Of a stretch of 64,000 nucleotides of DNA, positions 1 to 11,412 are shown piece by piece (position 1 is the first letter of the stretch; every line of letters begins with the position of its first letter). This DNA is from Smallanthus sonchifolius (Eukaryota > Streptophyta > Magnoliopsida > Asterales > Asteraceae). The position numbers and the translations under genes are program-made. The stretch spans positions 79,855,501 to 79,919,500 of the forward strand of contig CM042028.1 of NCBI GenBank assembly GCA_023525975.1, written 5' to 3'. The notes below the pieces were generated by a model that worked only from the letters and a program-made list of their open reading frames with translations, ran no database searches and had not been told where the DNA came from.

Positions 1-360
1 CAGTTTACCAAATAGTAATGGACTGACTTTTCATAATCTTGTTAAAAATAATTAAAAGAAATATAAATATATAACATAATTAAAATAAATAAAAAAAGAA
101 ATTATTTTGAGTATATAATCTGGTAAACGAGTATGCTTTATCGGGTAAACGAGTATACTATCAAATCCCATACCCGCGAAAATATTATAAAGTAATCTCA
201 TACCCGGTTACCAGACCCCATACCTGTCCCAGATGTCTCAGGTTTTAGGTATTCCCATCGGGTTAAGGTTTAACTACCATCCCTGGTTATTGGTAAATTC
301 AGTTTGTTGGTGGTATGGTTATTGGTTAATTTCGGTTAACGATAAAGGTTAACTCACCCT
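1..360. other. AT-rich non-coding sequence
   Basis: No coding exon, RNA gene or transposon end can be supported here. The stretch is AT-rich with short related phrases such as ggtaaacgagtat repeated nearby, which suggests decayed repeat sequence. Confidence 0.5.
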
Positions 361-670
361 TAGCATGCATTGTCTGCCATGCACGCACATATAGAGACAG
401 TTTATTTGTATTTGTTGCCCACGCCTAGCCATTGGGACTCGTGTGCGCACATATAAAGGTAGTTTATTTTTTTTGTGTTCCATGTGGTGAGACATTAGGT
501 CTTTTGGGCGCACATGTAAAGGTAGTTTATGTATAAAATTTGATAATGCAATGTAGTATATTTGTAAGATGTAAAAATGTAATGTAGTTTATTCGTAAGA
601 TGTGAAAATGTTATGTATTTTATTTGTAAATTATGGATTGTAATGTATCTTATTTGGAAGACCCATTTTG
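361..670. repeat. Degenerate short tandem repeat
   Basis: A phrase close to gcacatataaaggtagttta occurs near 385, 446 and 508, a period of about 61 bases. It is followed by a second degenerate repeat built on gtaagatgtgaaaatgt and ttatttgtaa. The open frame on the minus strand at 495-749 comes from this repeat and shows no protein-like composition. Confidence 0.55.
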
Positions 671-1700
671 AGTTTGTGTAGCCTAAACATGCCACTAACT
701 CAAGGGAAGACCTAATAACATACATTAAGTATACACATGCATGGATCATGATGCCTAAAATGACTTGTTATGACCCAATGTGGGTTTGTGTACTCCAAAC
801 AACTTATCAACACATGAAAAGGCCTAATAGTGTAGAGTAATCACACACATGGATCACGAGGTCTAAAATGTCCATCAATGATACTCCTTTGTTTTATAGG
901 ATAGATAATCTCTAAATTGAAGGAATCATGTGATTAATTCTTTGAGGTTGTGCATTTTATCTTGGGAAATCTGGCATGAAATATAAAGAAAGATCTTGGG
1001 TTAAACTCAAGTTCACGGGCCACAGATCAATACCTTGACAATCAAGTAAGTCATTTATAGGACAATGTATTGAAGTACTAATTAAGGATAAGAGAGTGTT
1101 TGTGGGATACCTTCCCGGGTCATTAGTTGCTCCTTTTTATAAGAAGTGCCTCGCGTGAGTGAAAGTCATCTCAAGGATGATGCACACTCGTTCCTTGTGT
1201 AATTTCCAATTCGACCGTCGACTAATGAACTTATCTTCTTCGAGTAATTTCTAATTCACGCCCGATTAGTCTTAATCAATTTGTTTACGACTTTATAGCT
1301 AGGTTTGATACCTACAAATGTTTCTCAACTTATTTGTTATTAAAAGGTGTGTCTTTTATCATTTCCTTTAATCTAATTTTTCACTAAAAATAGAATTTTA
1401 TACAACTAACTAAATAATTCTAGACATGTCATAAGTAATATAAAATGAATCTAATATTCAAACTAAGAGAAAGTTCAGTAATAAAGATCACTTTCTATTC
1501 TGGGTATTTTTTTCACCTAATAAATAAAAGGTACTATGTACAAAAAGAAACTAATATTCATGTAGTTTTTTATTTGAGGCACTCATTGTCTATTTGAGGA
1601 TCTTTTTTTCTATCAAAGATTGAAACCCTTTTAAACATAAACTAGAAAAAGTTTGTTTATGCGACGGTTCATTTTAAATAAAATTTATATTGAAACGTAG
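671..1700. other. Non-coding sequence, no feature recognised
   Basis: No exon-like open frame, RNA gene or intact transposon boundary can be seen. A short phrase around 755-870 (cacatggatca ... ggcctaa) resembles one at 700-760, so part of it is probably an old internal duplication. Confidence 0.4.
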
Positions 1701-1714
1701 ATAAAACTGATATA

Positions 1715-2280
1715 TTCGAAATTTACTTAAATGAATAATAAAAGAAAAAAATAAAAAAAAACACTTTAAGAATATTAAAAAAATTACTTAAAAAATAAAA
1801 GAAATAAAGAAAAAGAAAAAAAAACAAACCTAAAATGAAAATACCAAATTTAACATTTTAAGAATATTGTAATTAATTAAAATATTAGATTATTCAACAC
1901 TTAAAGAATTATTTACTTAACTAAATAATAAAAGGGAAAAAATTAAAACAAAAACATTTTAAGAATATTAAAATTTTTTACTTCAAAAATAAAAGAACAA
2001 AGAAACCTAAAATTAAAATATTAAATTTAACATTGTAAGAATAATATAATTAATTAAAACATTGGATTATTCAACATTTAAATACTTAACTAAATAATAA
2101 AAGGGAAAAAATAAAAATAAAAGCATTTTAAGAATATAAAAAACTTTTACTTAAAAAATAAAAGAAATTAAAAAAAAAACCTAAAAGCAAAATTCTAAAA
2201 ATTTAACACATTAAGAATATGGTAATTAATTAAAATATTAGATTATTCAGCATTCAAAAAATTATTTACTTAAATAAAGA
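1715..2280. repeat. AT-rich tandem repeat, three copies of about 180 bp
   Basis: Three successive units begin near 1719, 1911 and 2084. Each contains in order an ataataaaagg-like A-rich run, a phrase like cattttaagaatatt, an aaacctaaaa-like block, and taattaattaaaatatta followed by gattattcaacatt. The partial start of a fourth unit is at about 2265. Copies differ by small indels, so the array is old. It has no coding potential. Confidence 0.8.
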
Positions 2281-2949
2281 ACTTTTTGTAGAAAATATTG
2301 AAGGTATCAGCAACGCGGGAAGGGGGGAGTCTCAAATTCGCGCTAGGATGGCAGTGTGTGGCGCAAACCACAGGACAGGACCCATCTTGTGCTAGTTATT
2401 TCATATAACTGAAAATAAAAAAAATGAAGGAAACCGGTGCTGGTGGAACAGGGCGCAACCACCGGTCAGGACCATCCTTTGGTTGTCAGTTTGTTTTTCA
2501 ACATATTTAATAGAGAAAAAAAGTAACTAAACCATAACTAGGGTTCGTATCATCGATTTGATTAATCAAGACCCAGTAACTAGGGTTCGTTCATAAAACG
2601 ATTTGGGGGTTTTGATCCTAGACTCAACCATAATTCAATTAAACTATACCAGTAGATTCGCAATAACCTAATCAGTAAAAACCCAATGCTTTCAACAAGT
2701 TTTAATATCGGAGTCGATCGATTTGATTCTGTGTTCAGAACTAGGGTTTTTGGCCCTCATTTTTGTAATTTAACGATCTTAAACTCGTTGGTTTTGCAAT
2801 TAAAAACGACCATAGATTCGCTCTCACCTGATTTACAAAACCCCTATGCTCCTGTGTTTGATCGAAGTCAAAATTGTAGGTTTTTGGGACGGGAATCGAT
2901 CGTAGGTGTTTATGGGAGAGATGCCTCAGAGACTTGTTTGATAAAACCA
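2281..2949. other. Non-coding sequence between repeat array and LTR fragment
   Basis: It contains two related phrases (accataactagggttcgt near 2530 and cagtaactagggttcgt near 2575). An open frame at 2686-2997 has no recognisable domain and runs into the tRNA-like module, so it is not annotated as a gene. This stretch may be the 5' part of the LTR that ends at 4447, but I could not find its start. Confidence 0.4.
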
Positions 2950-4447
2950 AATGGAACCGGGTTCTTGTGCGATAGCCTTAGCGGATGGAGTGGTTAGGTG
3001 TGTGTGCTTGTGTGGGAGAGACCCGGGTTCGAGTCTCTCCACCAGTTTTTTTAAAACATTTTTCTATTATTATTTTAATATAAAATCCATACCCTATATT
3101 ATTATATTAATATATTAATGTGTTCTAGCCTCGTAAAACACTCGTAGGCTCGGATTTGGTTTTATAACCCATAATTATTATTATTCCCCACTTTTAAAAT
3201 AATATATTTATATTATTTTCGATCCTTTACTCCTATTAAAAATAATATATTTTCATAATTTTCGCCACATTAATAAACACTGTGTAACGTTTCAAACTAA
3301 TAAATAATATATTTATTTATATTATTAACCACGTTGTTATTATCCGAATAAAAATAATAGTTTTATTATTATTTTTGTCACACATTTAATGATCGTATTA
3401 TTTCTCTAAATTTAAAATAATCTAATAACCTATATTATTTTCTTAGACCATTTTTAAAATAGTATAAACGCACGAATATATTTACTATATATTATTATTC
3501 GTAATTAGAAACATTCGACACGTAACCTATTTATCTTAATAATTATATTAAGAAACCCTTATTCTTGTGGACAAGTTCGTCTACTCGTTGATCCTTAGAA
3601 TATTTTCAGACGTCCAAATCTTCTGTGTCGTCGTCACAGAACCCCATTGTATCCCTAATTATTATGCTTATAATTCTAGGGCATACGTAGGCGGTTCACA
3701 GGCAAACTCTTGTGTTATCTATTGCATCCTTGTGTGGTGCTACTCATACACAACTTAGGTGTGTTTACATAGCCCTTTTTACTATTTTTACTTTTGTGGT
3801 GAAACATGTTTACAAATGCTTTACTTACACGATTCAAGACCTATGTTCTTATGCTTTGATCTTTATGCTTTATGTCTTGAACTACCTGGTGACCATTACA
3901 TGTGTTCATGTCAGTACATTCATTAACTTGCAGCCCAAGCCTAAGGTAGTACCTAACATGATCATTTATACGAGAATTCGAAACTATAACTTACCACAAA
4001 ACCTTGGCGGGTTTTTGTTGGGTATTAACTTACAACTGAGGTATCCTCTTGCCCCTTTTTCAAAATAGCAATAAGTGGCATTGCGTATCTAGTCTTCCAT
4101 TACCAGGATTGAATTGTACGCTTGGAACATTGTATGTTTTCACATTTATGCTTTAGACATGATTTGAATATATTGAATTGTAAACCTATACTTAACTTTT
4201 GTTCGGTGTCAAAACCTATGTTACTCACCAACTACTTGTAGTTGACATTACTCACATGTTTCAGGTGCATCGGTTTGAGGACACTACATAATCACTTAGG
4301 ACTTCGGACCTAGCTTTAATATCTCTACTTGTAACAGATGCATTTAATTTTAATGAATAAATATTGTCACATTTAATAGATGATCGTGTGCTTATGAACA
4401 ATCGCGTCAGCCCTGACGTATAATCCGTCGTCGGCCGGGGTGTGACA
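2950..4447 (+). mobile_element. LTR fragment of a gypsy-type retrotransposon (3' end of LTR)
   Basis: The segment ends in cggccggggtgtgaca at 4447. This matches the sense-strand LTR end of the element at 10866-19534 (its LTR reads TGTCACACCCC on the opposite strand). It also shares layout with that LTR: a tRNA-like module about 1.4 kb from the end, then a long AT-rich part, then a segment containing gtgtgtttacatagccc. Element sense is therefore plus. The start of the LTR, a target duplication and any internal region were not identified, so it could be a solo LTR or a truncated one. The short open frames inside it (3567-3758, 3712-4068) have no recognisable domain. Confidence 0.6.
2974..3045 (+). 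other. tRNA-like module inside LTR
   Basis: The sequence has an A-box-like part (tagcggatggagtggttagg), a stem-like ggagagac / gtctctcc pair around a B-box-like gggttcgagtc, and a run of seven T just after. It looks like a tRNA-derived or Pol III-type module, but the acceptor stem does not close as a normal tRNA, so it is not called a tRNA gene. Confidence 0.5.
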
Positions 4448-4570
4448 TCATTAATAGTTAAATTTAAAGAATAATGGTGGCAGGTGTCAAAGAGATGGCA
4501 TCCACATCATTAACATTTAACTTAAAGGACAATGGTGGCAGGGGTCAAAGAGATGACAGACAACATGTGT
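4447..4570. repeat. Direct repeat of about 57 bp, two copies
   Basis: Two adjacent copies share catcattaa, an A-rich middle, and aatggtggcagg(g/t)gtcaaagagatg. They lie directly after the LTR end. The following sequence to about 4790 shows no recognisable feature. Confidence 0.6.
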
Positions 4571-4796
4571 TAGGGAAATGTGTAAAGGACAATGCTGTAT
4601 TGTCTATTTTACCCTTTTCACCAAAGTTATTTTTTTAGGAATTATTTTAATTACCTCATTTAATGTCCACCGTAGGATCATGTTAGGAAAAGATGATCAT
4701 TGATTGTGGTGTGGTTTTAGGGTTTTTAAACTAAAATTGGGTTTTAATCATAAAAAGTGGGTCAAACAAACTCCGATTGAGCTTATTCTAGCGGCT

Positions 4797-5105
4797 TTGG
4801 AACCGTCTTATCGAACCCTAACCCGGACCCAAAAACCTAAACCCTCTTTCACCCGCACCCCCCAAAACCTAAAACCCCCCAACCCTACCCCGAAAAGCCT
4901 AAAACCACCACCCCCCACCCCCCAAAAACCTAAACCCCCCACCCCACCCCCCAAAAACCTAAACCCACCCCTACCCACCCCCAAAAACCTAAACCCTCCA
5001 CCCCAACTAAAAAAAACTAAACCATAAAATCTAAACCCTAAGGCTAAAACCCTAAAATTCAAATGTAAAATCTAAACCTTAAAAGCTAAACCCTAAAATC
5101 TAGGA
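4797..5105. repeat. Telomere-like C-rich degenerate repeat
   Basis: The plus strand is a run of variants of the plant telomere unit CCCTAAA, such as accctaaccc, ccaaaaacctaaacccccca and aaaccctaaa. They are spaced irregularly, with C runs of five or six. The minus strand is correspondingly G-rich and could form G-quadruplexes. Long open frames here (4704-5027 plus, 4808-5062 minus) are low-complexity products of the repeat. It is interstitial, not a chromosome end, because ordinary sequence continues on both sides. Confidence 0.7.
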
Positions 5106-5235
5106 TGGTAGAGTTCGACGAGACGGTTCCAACGCCGCTGAAATTAGCTCAATTGAAGTTCGTTTGATATCGTTTCTTAAGGTTTTTGTCATTTCTTAGA
5201 TTTTTTAGTGAAAAACTACTTTTTATTTGATCATT

Positions 5236-5556
5236 CTTATATATATAAAGGGGAAGGATTAAGGGAAAACCACAAATTTAGGTAAAAACCAAGAAAACCA
5301 CTAAAACAATGTGTAATACTATGGGTTACGTATACGTAACCGCAATTTTTTTGAATTTTTTTATTTTCTGTTTACGTATACGTAAGCCAATATTTAAATG
5401 ATTTTTTGGTAAAAATTTGTAATATTACATTGATACTCCTATAAAAAAAATAAAAAATAAATGTTATTATATTATTGGTTAAAATTGGTTTTTTAGTGGT
5501 TTTCTCGGTTTTCGCCTAAATATTGGTTTTCTCTGGAACCCACCCTATATATATAT
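5236..5556. mobile_element. MITE with terminal inverted repeats of about 50 bp
   Basis: The left arm (ggaaggattaagggaaaacc ... caagaaaaccactaaaa) is the inverted counterpart of the right arm (ttttagtggttttctcggtt ... ttttctctggaaccc). Both ends lie in TA-rich sequence (tatatatata). The middle contains tacgtatacgtaa-like palindromes. It has no coding capacity. Confidence 0.7.
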
Positions 5557-5980
5557 AGGGAAGGGATATTTTAAAAACCCACATGAGTTGTAAAAACATT
5601 AAAAATTTCTAAAAAAACAAGTTTTTACATGTTTTTTTTTTTAAAAATTGAAAATCACTCTAAGCAACTTTTATAAGATTTTCGTCAAAAAAAATACAAA
5701 AAACGCGGAGCGTTTTTTTTTTTAAATGTACAAAAATCCCCGTTTTTGTGTAAAAAAATCGTGTTACTTAAGTAACACAACATGTTACATATGTAAAACA
5801 ACTAGGCAGAATTTTTATAAAAACATCTGGTCGGCGCTTTTTTGATTTTTTTTATAAAAAGTTTTGAAATTACATATAAAAGCTTTTCAAAAAAAAAAAC
5901 CTTGTAAAAATCCGTTTTTTGAAGAGTTTTCTATGTTTTCACAACTTGAAGGAGTTTCATCCTATACATTCCCTATATAT
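5557..5980. mobile_element. Second MITE with inverted ends
   Basis: The left end (tagggaagggatatt ... gagttgtaaaaacatt) mirrors the right end (gttttcacaacttgaaggag ... cattccctatata). The flanks are TATA repeats, so a short TA target site is likely. It sits back to back with the preceding MITE and has no coding capacity. Confidence 0.65.
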
Positions 5981-6003
5981 ATACATATACACACACACAC
6001 ACA

Positions 6004-6422
6004 CTAGGTTAGAAACCTCATGTATTACACGGGTTGAATAAAACAACGTTGTATATACTTAGTAATAAAGATTTACATATTATATATTTATGACATTATA
6101 CATGGTTTTTTAATATAAATTCTAGAAACGTTATGTAGTTATTTTTTAAAAATGTTTTATAAAAAAAATGAAAGAAATGTTTGTTTAATAAAAATATTTT
6201 ATGAATAAACTAATTTTTTTTAAATAAAATACGTTTTATAAAAAAATATAGAAATTATTATTATTATTTAATAGGAGAAAGAGGCGGGAAAAAAATTATA
6301 AAAACAATTAAAGAAATTTGTATAGTTAGTAGGAGAGAGACGAGAAAAAAATATTGAGAATGCATAGGAGAGTGACAAGTGTTACACCAAAACCTTTATT
6401 TATTATAGAGTATAGGTATAGA
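6004..6422 (-). mobile_element. Non-autonomous mini-Helitron
   Basis: Read on the minus strand the element starts with TCTATACCTATACTC after an A, and ends with an imperfect hairpin (CCCGTGTAATACATGAGG), then TTTCTAAC and CTAG before a T. This is the Helitron pattern: 5' TC, 3' hairpin plus CTAG, insertion between A and T, no target duplication. It is 419 bp with no open frame. It shares its start and the gagagagacgagaaaaaaat region with the copies at 7698, 32438 and 38315. Confidence 0.75.
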
Positions 6423-6598
6423 TTTATATATTTGTATGTATAAATATAATGATTATTGTTTCTCCTCGTCTCTCCCAAAATTCAAAAAGAAAAAAATATG
6501 AACAAATTTGTTGATTACTTGTTTATACATATATATAACTTACATGTATGTGGGATAATACAACTTACACATTTGTCACTAAACGGTACAAAATTATA

Positions 6599-6714
6599 AC
6601 ATATACAAACAAATTAGTTTGATGGGTTTTATATGTATATAATATATGTATGTAGAACATATACGAACAAATTAGTTTGATGGGTTTTATATGTATATAA
6701 TATATGTATGTAGA
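6599..6714. repeat. Tandem duplication of 58 bp
   Basis: Two adjacent, nearly identical copies begin acatatac and contain aaattagtttgatgggtttt and gtatataatatatgtatgta. They differ at one early base (aaac against gaac), so the duplication is young. Confidence 0.85.
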
Positions 6715-7615
6715 AAATACAAAATTTTAAAAATATAAAACTTTGATAAAAAAAACTTGAACGAAATTGATTTTTTTTTTGTTTCAGTAATAATTTAATA
6801 TTTTGTAATCATCATACTATATATGTATAAACATTACAGTATATATTTTTTTTTGTATATGTATGTATGCTTATTTAATATTGGAAAAAATAACAAGGTG
6901 TGGGATGATTGGGTTGGGGGTTGGCATTGTGTTTTGTGGGTAAATGGTAATGATGTTGTCTTGTGGGCGAATATGAAAACGATGCATCAAGAACAGAGGT
7001 TTCTCCATCAAAGGTTATTCTATATGTACAAATGCATTTTTTTTAATATTATTATATATATATATCTCCTGATAACTACACATTTCGTAACTGAAATATT
7101 ATAAAAAAGAGATATTATTTATTACTAAAAAATTAACAATGGATAAATAGTAATTTCCATTAATCTATTACCAAGTGATCCAGTGCGATACAATTTAACC
7201 AGAATCAGTGACAAAATCAAAGCTAATTTAGCTGTTTAGCCTCCCATACCACCATGAAGGAGGTGGAGGGTTCGAAACTTGTCACCGGTGCCTCTCTTCT
7301 TCTTTTTGGTTCTCATTTGCTTTGCAATCCAAAGCATAAAAAAATATTAAAACTTCCTAAATATTAGTTAATCAAAATTTATTACCGAAATTTACAAAAT
7401 TTATATTTTGGTAACTTAAATATTTATAAATTTAATTTAAAGAATTTGACATTTAACTTGAATTTATATTCAAAGATTTGGGAAAATAATTTATAATTTT
7501 AGAAGAATTTGTTAATAACCGAAATAGTTCAAGAAGGTTTAAAATATTATTTATTTCCAAAAAAAATTATACACACATTTACAATTAACCAAATCAATTA
7601 CTTATTACTTTTACT
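6715..7615. other. Non-coding sequence with possible tRNA-like B box
   Basis: An open frame at 6823-7104 contains no known domain. Around 7225-7285 the phrase gttcgaaactt follows a GC-rich hairpin (cctcccataccacc / ggaggtggagg), which could be a decayed tRNA-derived repeat. Nothing else is recognised. Confidence 0.35.
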
Positions 7616-7697
7616 AGGTTAGAAACCTCGTGTATTACACGTACTGAATAAATGCAATGTTATATATACTTAGTAATAAAGATTTATATATTACATA
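7616..7697 (-). mobile_element. 3' end fragment of a mini-Helitron
   Basis: The sequence ctaggttagaaacctcgtgt and the following ttacacg hairpin arm match the 3' terminus of the Helitron at 6004. It is followed after about 80 bp by another Helitron terminus, so only the end of this copy remains or the copies are chained. Confidence 0.6.
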
Positions 7698-8128
7698 CTA
7701 GTTTAGATCCCGTGTCTACACACGAGTGAAAAATATCAATATTTAAAATTTTTAAATCTTTATGTATATATTTTACAGGTATAAAAATATATTACATATA
7801 CTACGGATATAAACAAACTCAAAATATGTAAAAATTAATATATAATTGGGTTTCGAAAATACGTTAATTAATATTTAATGTAATTTGACTTTCAATTAAT
7901 ATTTGATTGAAATAAAAGTTACATAATTAAAATTTCAAGTTTCTTATAAGAAGAGATAATTTAAAATAAATGTGTTTTATTAGTATAATTAATATTTTTT
8001 TAAATATATATTATTATTTAAAGATAGAAGTGCATTAAATAAGAGAGAGATGTGGGAAAAAAATGATGAGAATGAATATGAAGGTGACATGTGGCACTAA
8101 AAAACTTTTATTTATTATATAGTATAGA
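7698..8128 (-). mobile_element. Non-autonomous mini-Helitron
   Basis: On the minus strand it begins TCTATACTATATAATAAATA and ends with the hairpin CGTGTGTAGACACG, then GGATCTAAA and CTAG, followed by T. It is 431 bp without coding capacity and closely resembles the plus-strand copy at 32438-32855. The base before its 5' TC belongs to a neighbouring Helitron terminus (8129) instead of a plain A, so the two lie head to tail. Confidence 0.75.
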
Positions 8129-8426
8129 CTAGGTTAGAATTCCATGTATTACACGGTTGTATAAATATAATGTAATTAGTAATAAATATAATTAAGCAAA
8201 TAAATTTAATATAAATTAACATTTATCAATTACATAAAAAATTAATACCCGGTTGAAAAAAATATTTTAAAAATTAACTTAACAGAATTTATAATTGTCA
8301 CGTCAAAGTACATTTTTAAATACATATTTTGACGAGTGTATGCTTTAAAAAATTACATTTTATTTTATTTATCAATGTAATACATGGGTTTATTCAACTC
8401 GTGTAGTACACAAGATTTTAACCTAG
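8129..8426. mobile_element. Element with two inverted Helitron-like 3' ends
   Basis: The left end (ctaggttagaattccatgta ... acacgg) and the right end (cgtgtagtacacaaga ... acctag) are inverted versions of each other. Each has the hairpin-plus-CTAG form of a Helitron 3' terminus. The interior is AT-rich and non-coding. It may be two oppositely oriented 3' fragments or a small inverted-repeat derivative. Confidence 0.5.
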
Positions 8427-10860
8427 TATAATAATCCATTACCGACACTAATTAGTAAATGGCAAAACCAAAAGCAGAAAAAAAAAAGTTAACGGAAAGG
8501 AAGCAGGGACCAGACTACGAGAAGCAAGTCTAGAGCAAACTAAAATGCGCATGGTGGAGTGTGTCCCCACGCTTTTTGCTTCTATGAATATTCTCTGATG
8601 ATGTCATTCCCTAACTATAAAATCTAGATTCATCAAGCACTCACTAGAGTGTTAAGCCCTAGAATAATAATCGAAGATTACAACCTAAAGATAGAATACA
8701 TCAATTCTAAAAAGCATGCCTTCACCTTAGAATCAACATAACCACACAATCAGAGGTAAGATCAATAATAGTAGACACACATATGCATTATAAGAGTAGT
8801 TACCAGAACTTTACTCAAATCAATAAAGTTTAATAATCCAGTCGAACAATCAAATCAATCAAGATTAAAATTCATCTAAACCTAGATGATACAAATAAAT
8901 TTAGCTACTCATAATGTTGAGAAAGTAAACAAACAGATAAATGAACATTCACATGAAGAAATCATAATAGTAAAACCAGTTCAAGGACTCCAGTCTTCCA
9001 ATCTTCAACACCGAACACGTCTTCAATCCGAATGTTATGGTCTCCACCATCAAGTGTCTTCCTTTTCTCTTCCGGTACCTTCTAACACTGGGTTAGAGGT
9101 TAAATTTGTTCTCCTCCATACTCTGGTCATCACGATTTTTAAATAGGCACAAGTTAAGGTATTCGATCATTAGCATACGACCCGTATGATGCCATACAAC
9201 CATATTGGGTATTCAGATGTCGATTGTGAACTTCGGTTTCAAGAACGTACAACTCGTATGTTGCACGTATAGTGGCTATCTCGACTTCTCCAAACTACAT
9301 CCAAGTCCTTCATCTTCATTATCTGCCTCGCTTTCTTCCAAACTTCATAAAATTCTCCAGGTAGACTGCAAATTCACTTATACTACAAATAAGTATAAAA
9401 CTAATAAATTCGTAGTAAAACGCAACTAAAATGCAAATTAATTTGAGTATAAAATATGTGTAGTTTATGACACATCATTGTCCTCCTCCACATCCCCTTT
9501 CCAATCTTCTGATAGGAATGAAGAAGGTGTTCCCCTCGGTTCACAACGATTGATAAGGAAATAGGTGTTGGCCTTGCTCTCTCTAGGTCTATCGAAAAGA
9601 AGATTGAAGATACTCTAAACGTTAGATAATGCCTTGGCTTCCGCTAAAAGGTTTTGAACCCTAGGTAAGTGCCCTAATCCTGGGTCTTGGTGAAAAAATG
9701 TGTCCTCATGAATTAACTTATAACTAACATCAGGACACCCCGGGCGTGCGACCAATAGGTTTTTAGGACACCCATAAAAATACGTTCTTGAACCCGTCGG
9801 ATATGTGACACATATCTATACACATTTTCAGGACATGTATTTATACATATATTTATAGTCAAACTACACATATTTTATACTCAAATTCCCATCAGAAAAA
9901 TCAATTTCACACCCCAGGTGTGCGAGCGATTGGTTGGTACCGTTTTCTGTTTTGATCTGTTGTTGAGTGATTTCGTAGCAGAAAAACATTTATATTTCAT
10001 TTTTTTGTAAATAAACAACTCGTAAGTTGAATAAGACATACTTTCATAAATAAACAAAAACATTGTTTATACAAAAACAATATTTACATTATCTCCTGTC
10101 TCCTGACAGGTTTACAAAACTTCTGCCACAAGGTCGTTCATGTGTCTAGGGAGTCGTTATCCTTTCAGCACCTAGCCTTGCTAATATTTAAGTCACATGG
10201 TTATTCTTGTGCCTAGGGAGTCGAAATCCTTTCATCATCTAACCTTGCTAATAAATATTTATTAATGATTACCTGAAAACGTTTGAAAATAAAACGTTAG
10301 CGAAAAGTTGGTGAATAACGCTTAATCGACACAAAATATTTTAAACATGAATGGTATTAAAGCCGTTTAACCATAATTTTGATTAGTAATCTACACATTC
10401 AGCAGGACTATTTCACCTGAGTGTACAACCACGGTATACACTTGTCTCATTGCCCAGGTAGGTTTGCTATGGGTAACTCCCGTTTTACGCTTCTTCCTAA
10501 CTTGAGTCCGAACCAGGCCCATTACAGCACTATCATCCATAACACATGTGCCATTTGATCAAACTATACGTATACTTATGGCCTGAACGTTTATACATAG
10601 ATTAGCTTACGCATTAAAAGTATTTAATACGTCCTCGTGCCATTTTTCAAAGATGTAAATCATTTGTAAATTTTGAAATCATAAATGTATTCACCATAAT
10701 GATTAGCTTTGTGAAGACTGAAAACTTCTAAGATTTGTCACTGGATAGGCAGCACCTCGATGCTTGATTCCTAATCATGGGTTACTTCTGCAGGGATTCT
10801 ACACTTAATTTTAAGGCAAAGCACACTTCACGTGAGTATAGTGGGTAAATTTTGCGAGGA
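8427..10860. other. Old LTR-like repeat sequence, target of the next insertion
   Basis: No gene is recognised. A direct repeat of about 80 bp lies at 10112-10262 (cctagggagtcg ... atcctttca ... cctaaccttgctaat in two versions). The sequence interrupted at 10860 resumes at 19540, so this part and 19540-19800 were contiguous before the retrotransposon inserted. Open frames at 8886-9146, 9205-9429 and 9881-10063 lack domains and are not called genes. Confidence 0.45.
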
Positions 10861-10865
10861 AGTTC
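10861..10865. repeat. Target site duplication (left)
   Basis: The five bases agttc precede the LTR and are repeated exactly at 19535-19539 after the other LTR. Confidence 0.9.
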
Positions 10866-11275
10866 TGTCACACCCCAACCGACGGCGGAAACGTCGGGGC
10901 GGGACATGTAGACTGTTCATAAGCTCATGGTTTACTAAAGTTGTGATAATTAAACAATAACTGTCATTTCATATCTCAAGTAATCAAGTACAACTCTTAC
11001 AAGAATAAAAATACATGAATAACTTTATTTAATTTTTAAAACTAGGTCCTCAATCCTAAGTGGAGCGACTTGAAATCTTAACTCAAACACTGTACCTGAA
11101 ACATGATAAAATGAGAGGGTCAACTATAAATAGTTGGTGAGCATACATGGGTTTTGACACCACAAGTAAAGTTCAAATGTTTTGTGTACAATTCGTATGA
11201 TGCATGGTTTACAAAGCATTTATGGAGAATCTAAGTTAAGCTAGATGCACAAATAAAACTTTGTAATTAAAGGGT

Positions 11276-11412
11276 ATAACAACACATGTTATCCTAATGT
11301 AGGGCATAACAACACATGTTATCCTGATGTAAATGTAGGGCATAACAACACATGTTATCCTAATGTAGGGCATAACAACACATGTTATCCTAATGTAGGG
11401 CCTAACAACACA
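11276..11412. repeat. Minisatellite inside LTR, five units of about 28 bp
   Basis: The unit is built on aacaacacatgttatcctaa followed by tgtagggcat. The same array with a few substitutions is in the other LTR at about 17525-17663. The repeat produces the repetitive minus-strand open frames at 11236-11475 and 17488-17727, which are not genes. Confidence 0.9.

Noticed and set aside
2686..2997. 103-residue open frame near the left end
   Set aside because: No recognisable domain, overlaps a minus-strand frame of similar quality, and runs into the tRNA-like module of an LTR.
2974..3045. Functional tRNA gene in the LTR
   Set aside because: The acceptor and anticodon stems do not close; only box-like segments and a local stem are present.
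4704..5062. Overlapping Pro-rich and Gly-rich open frames on both strands
   Set aside because: They are translations of the telomere-like C-rich repeat and have no start context, splice signals or domain.
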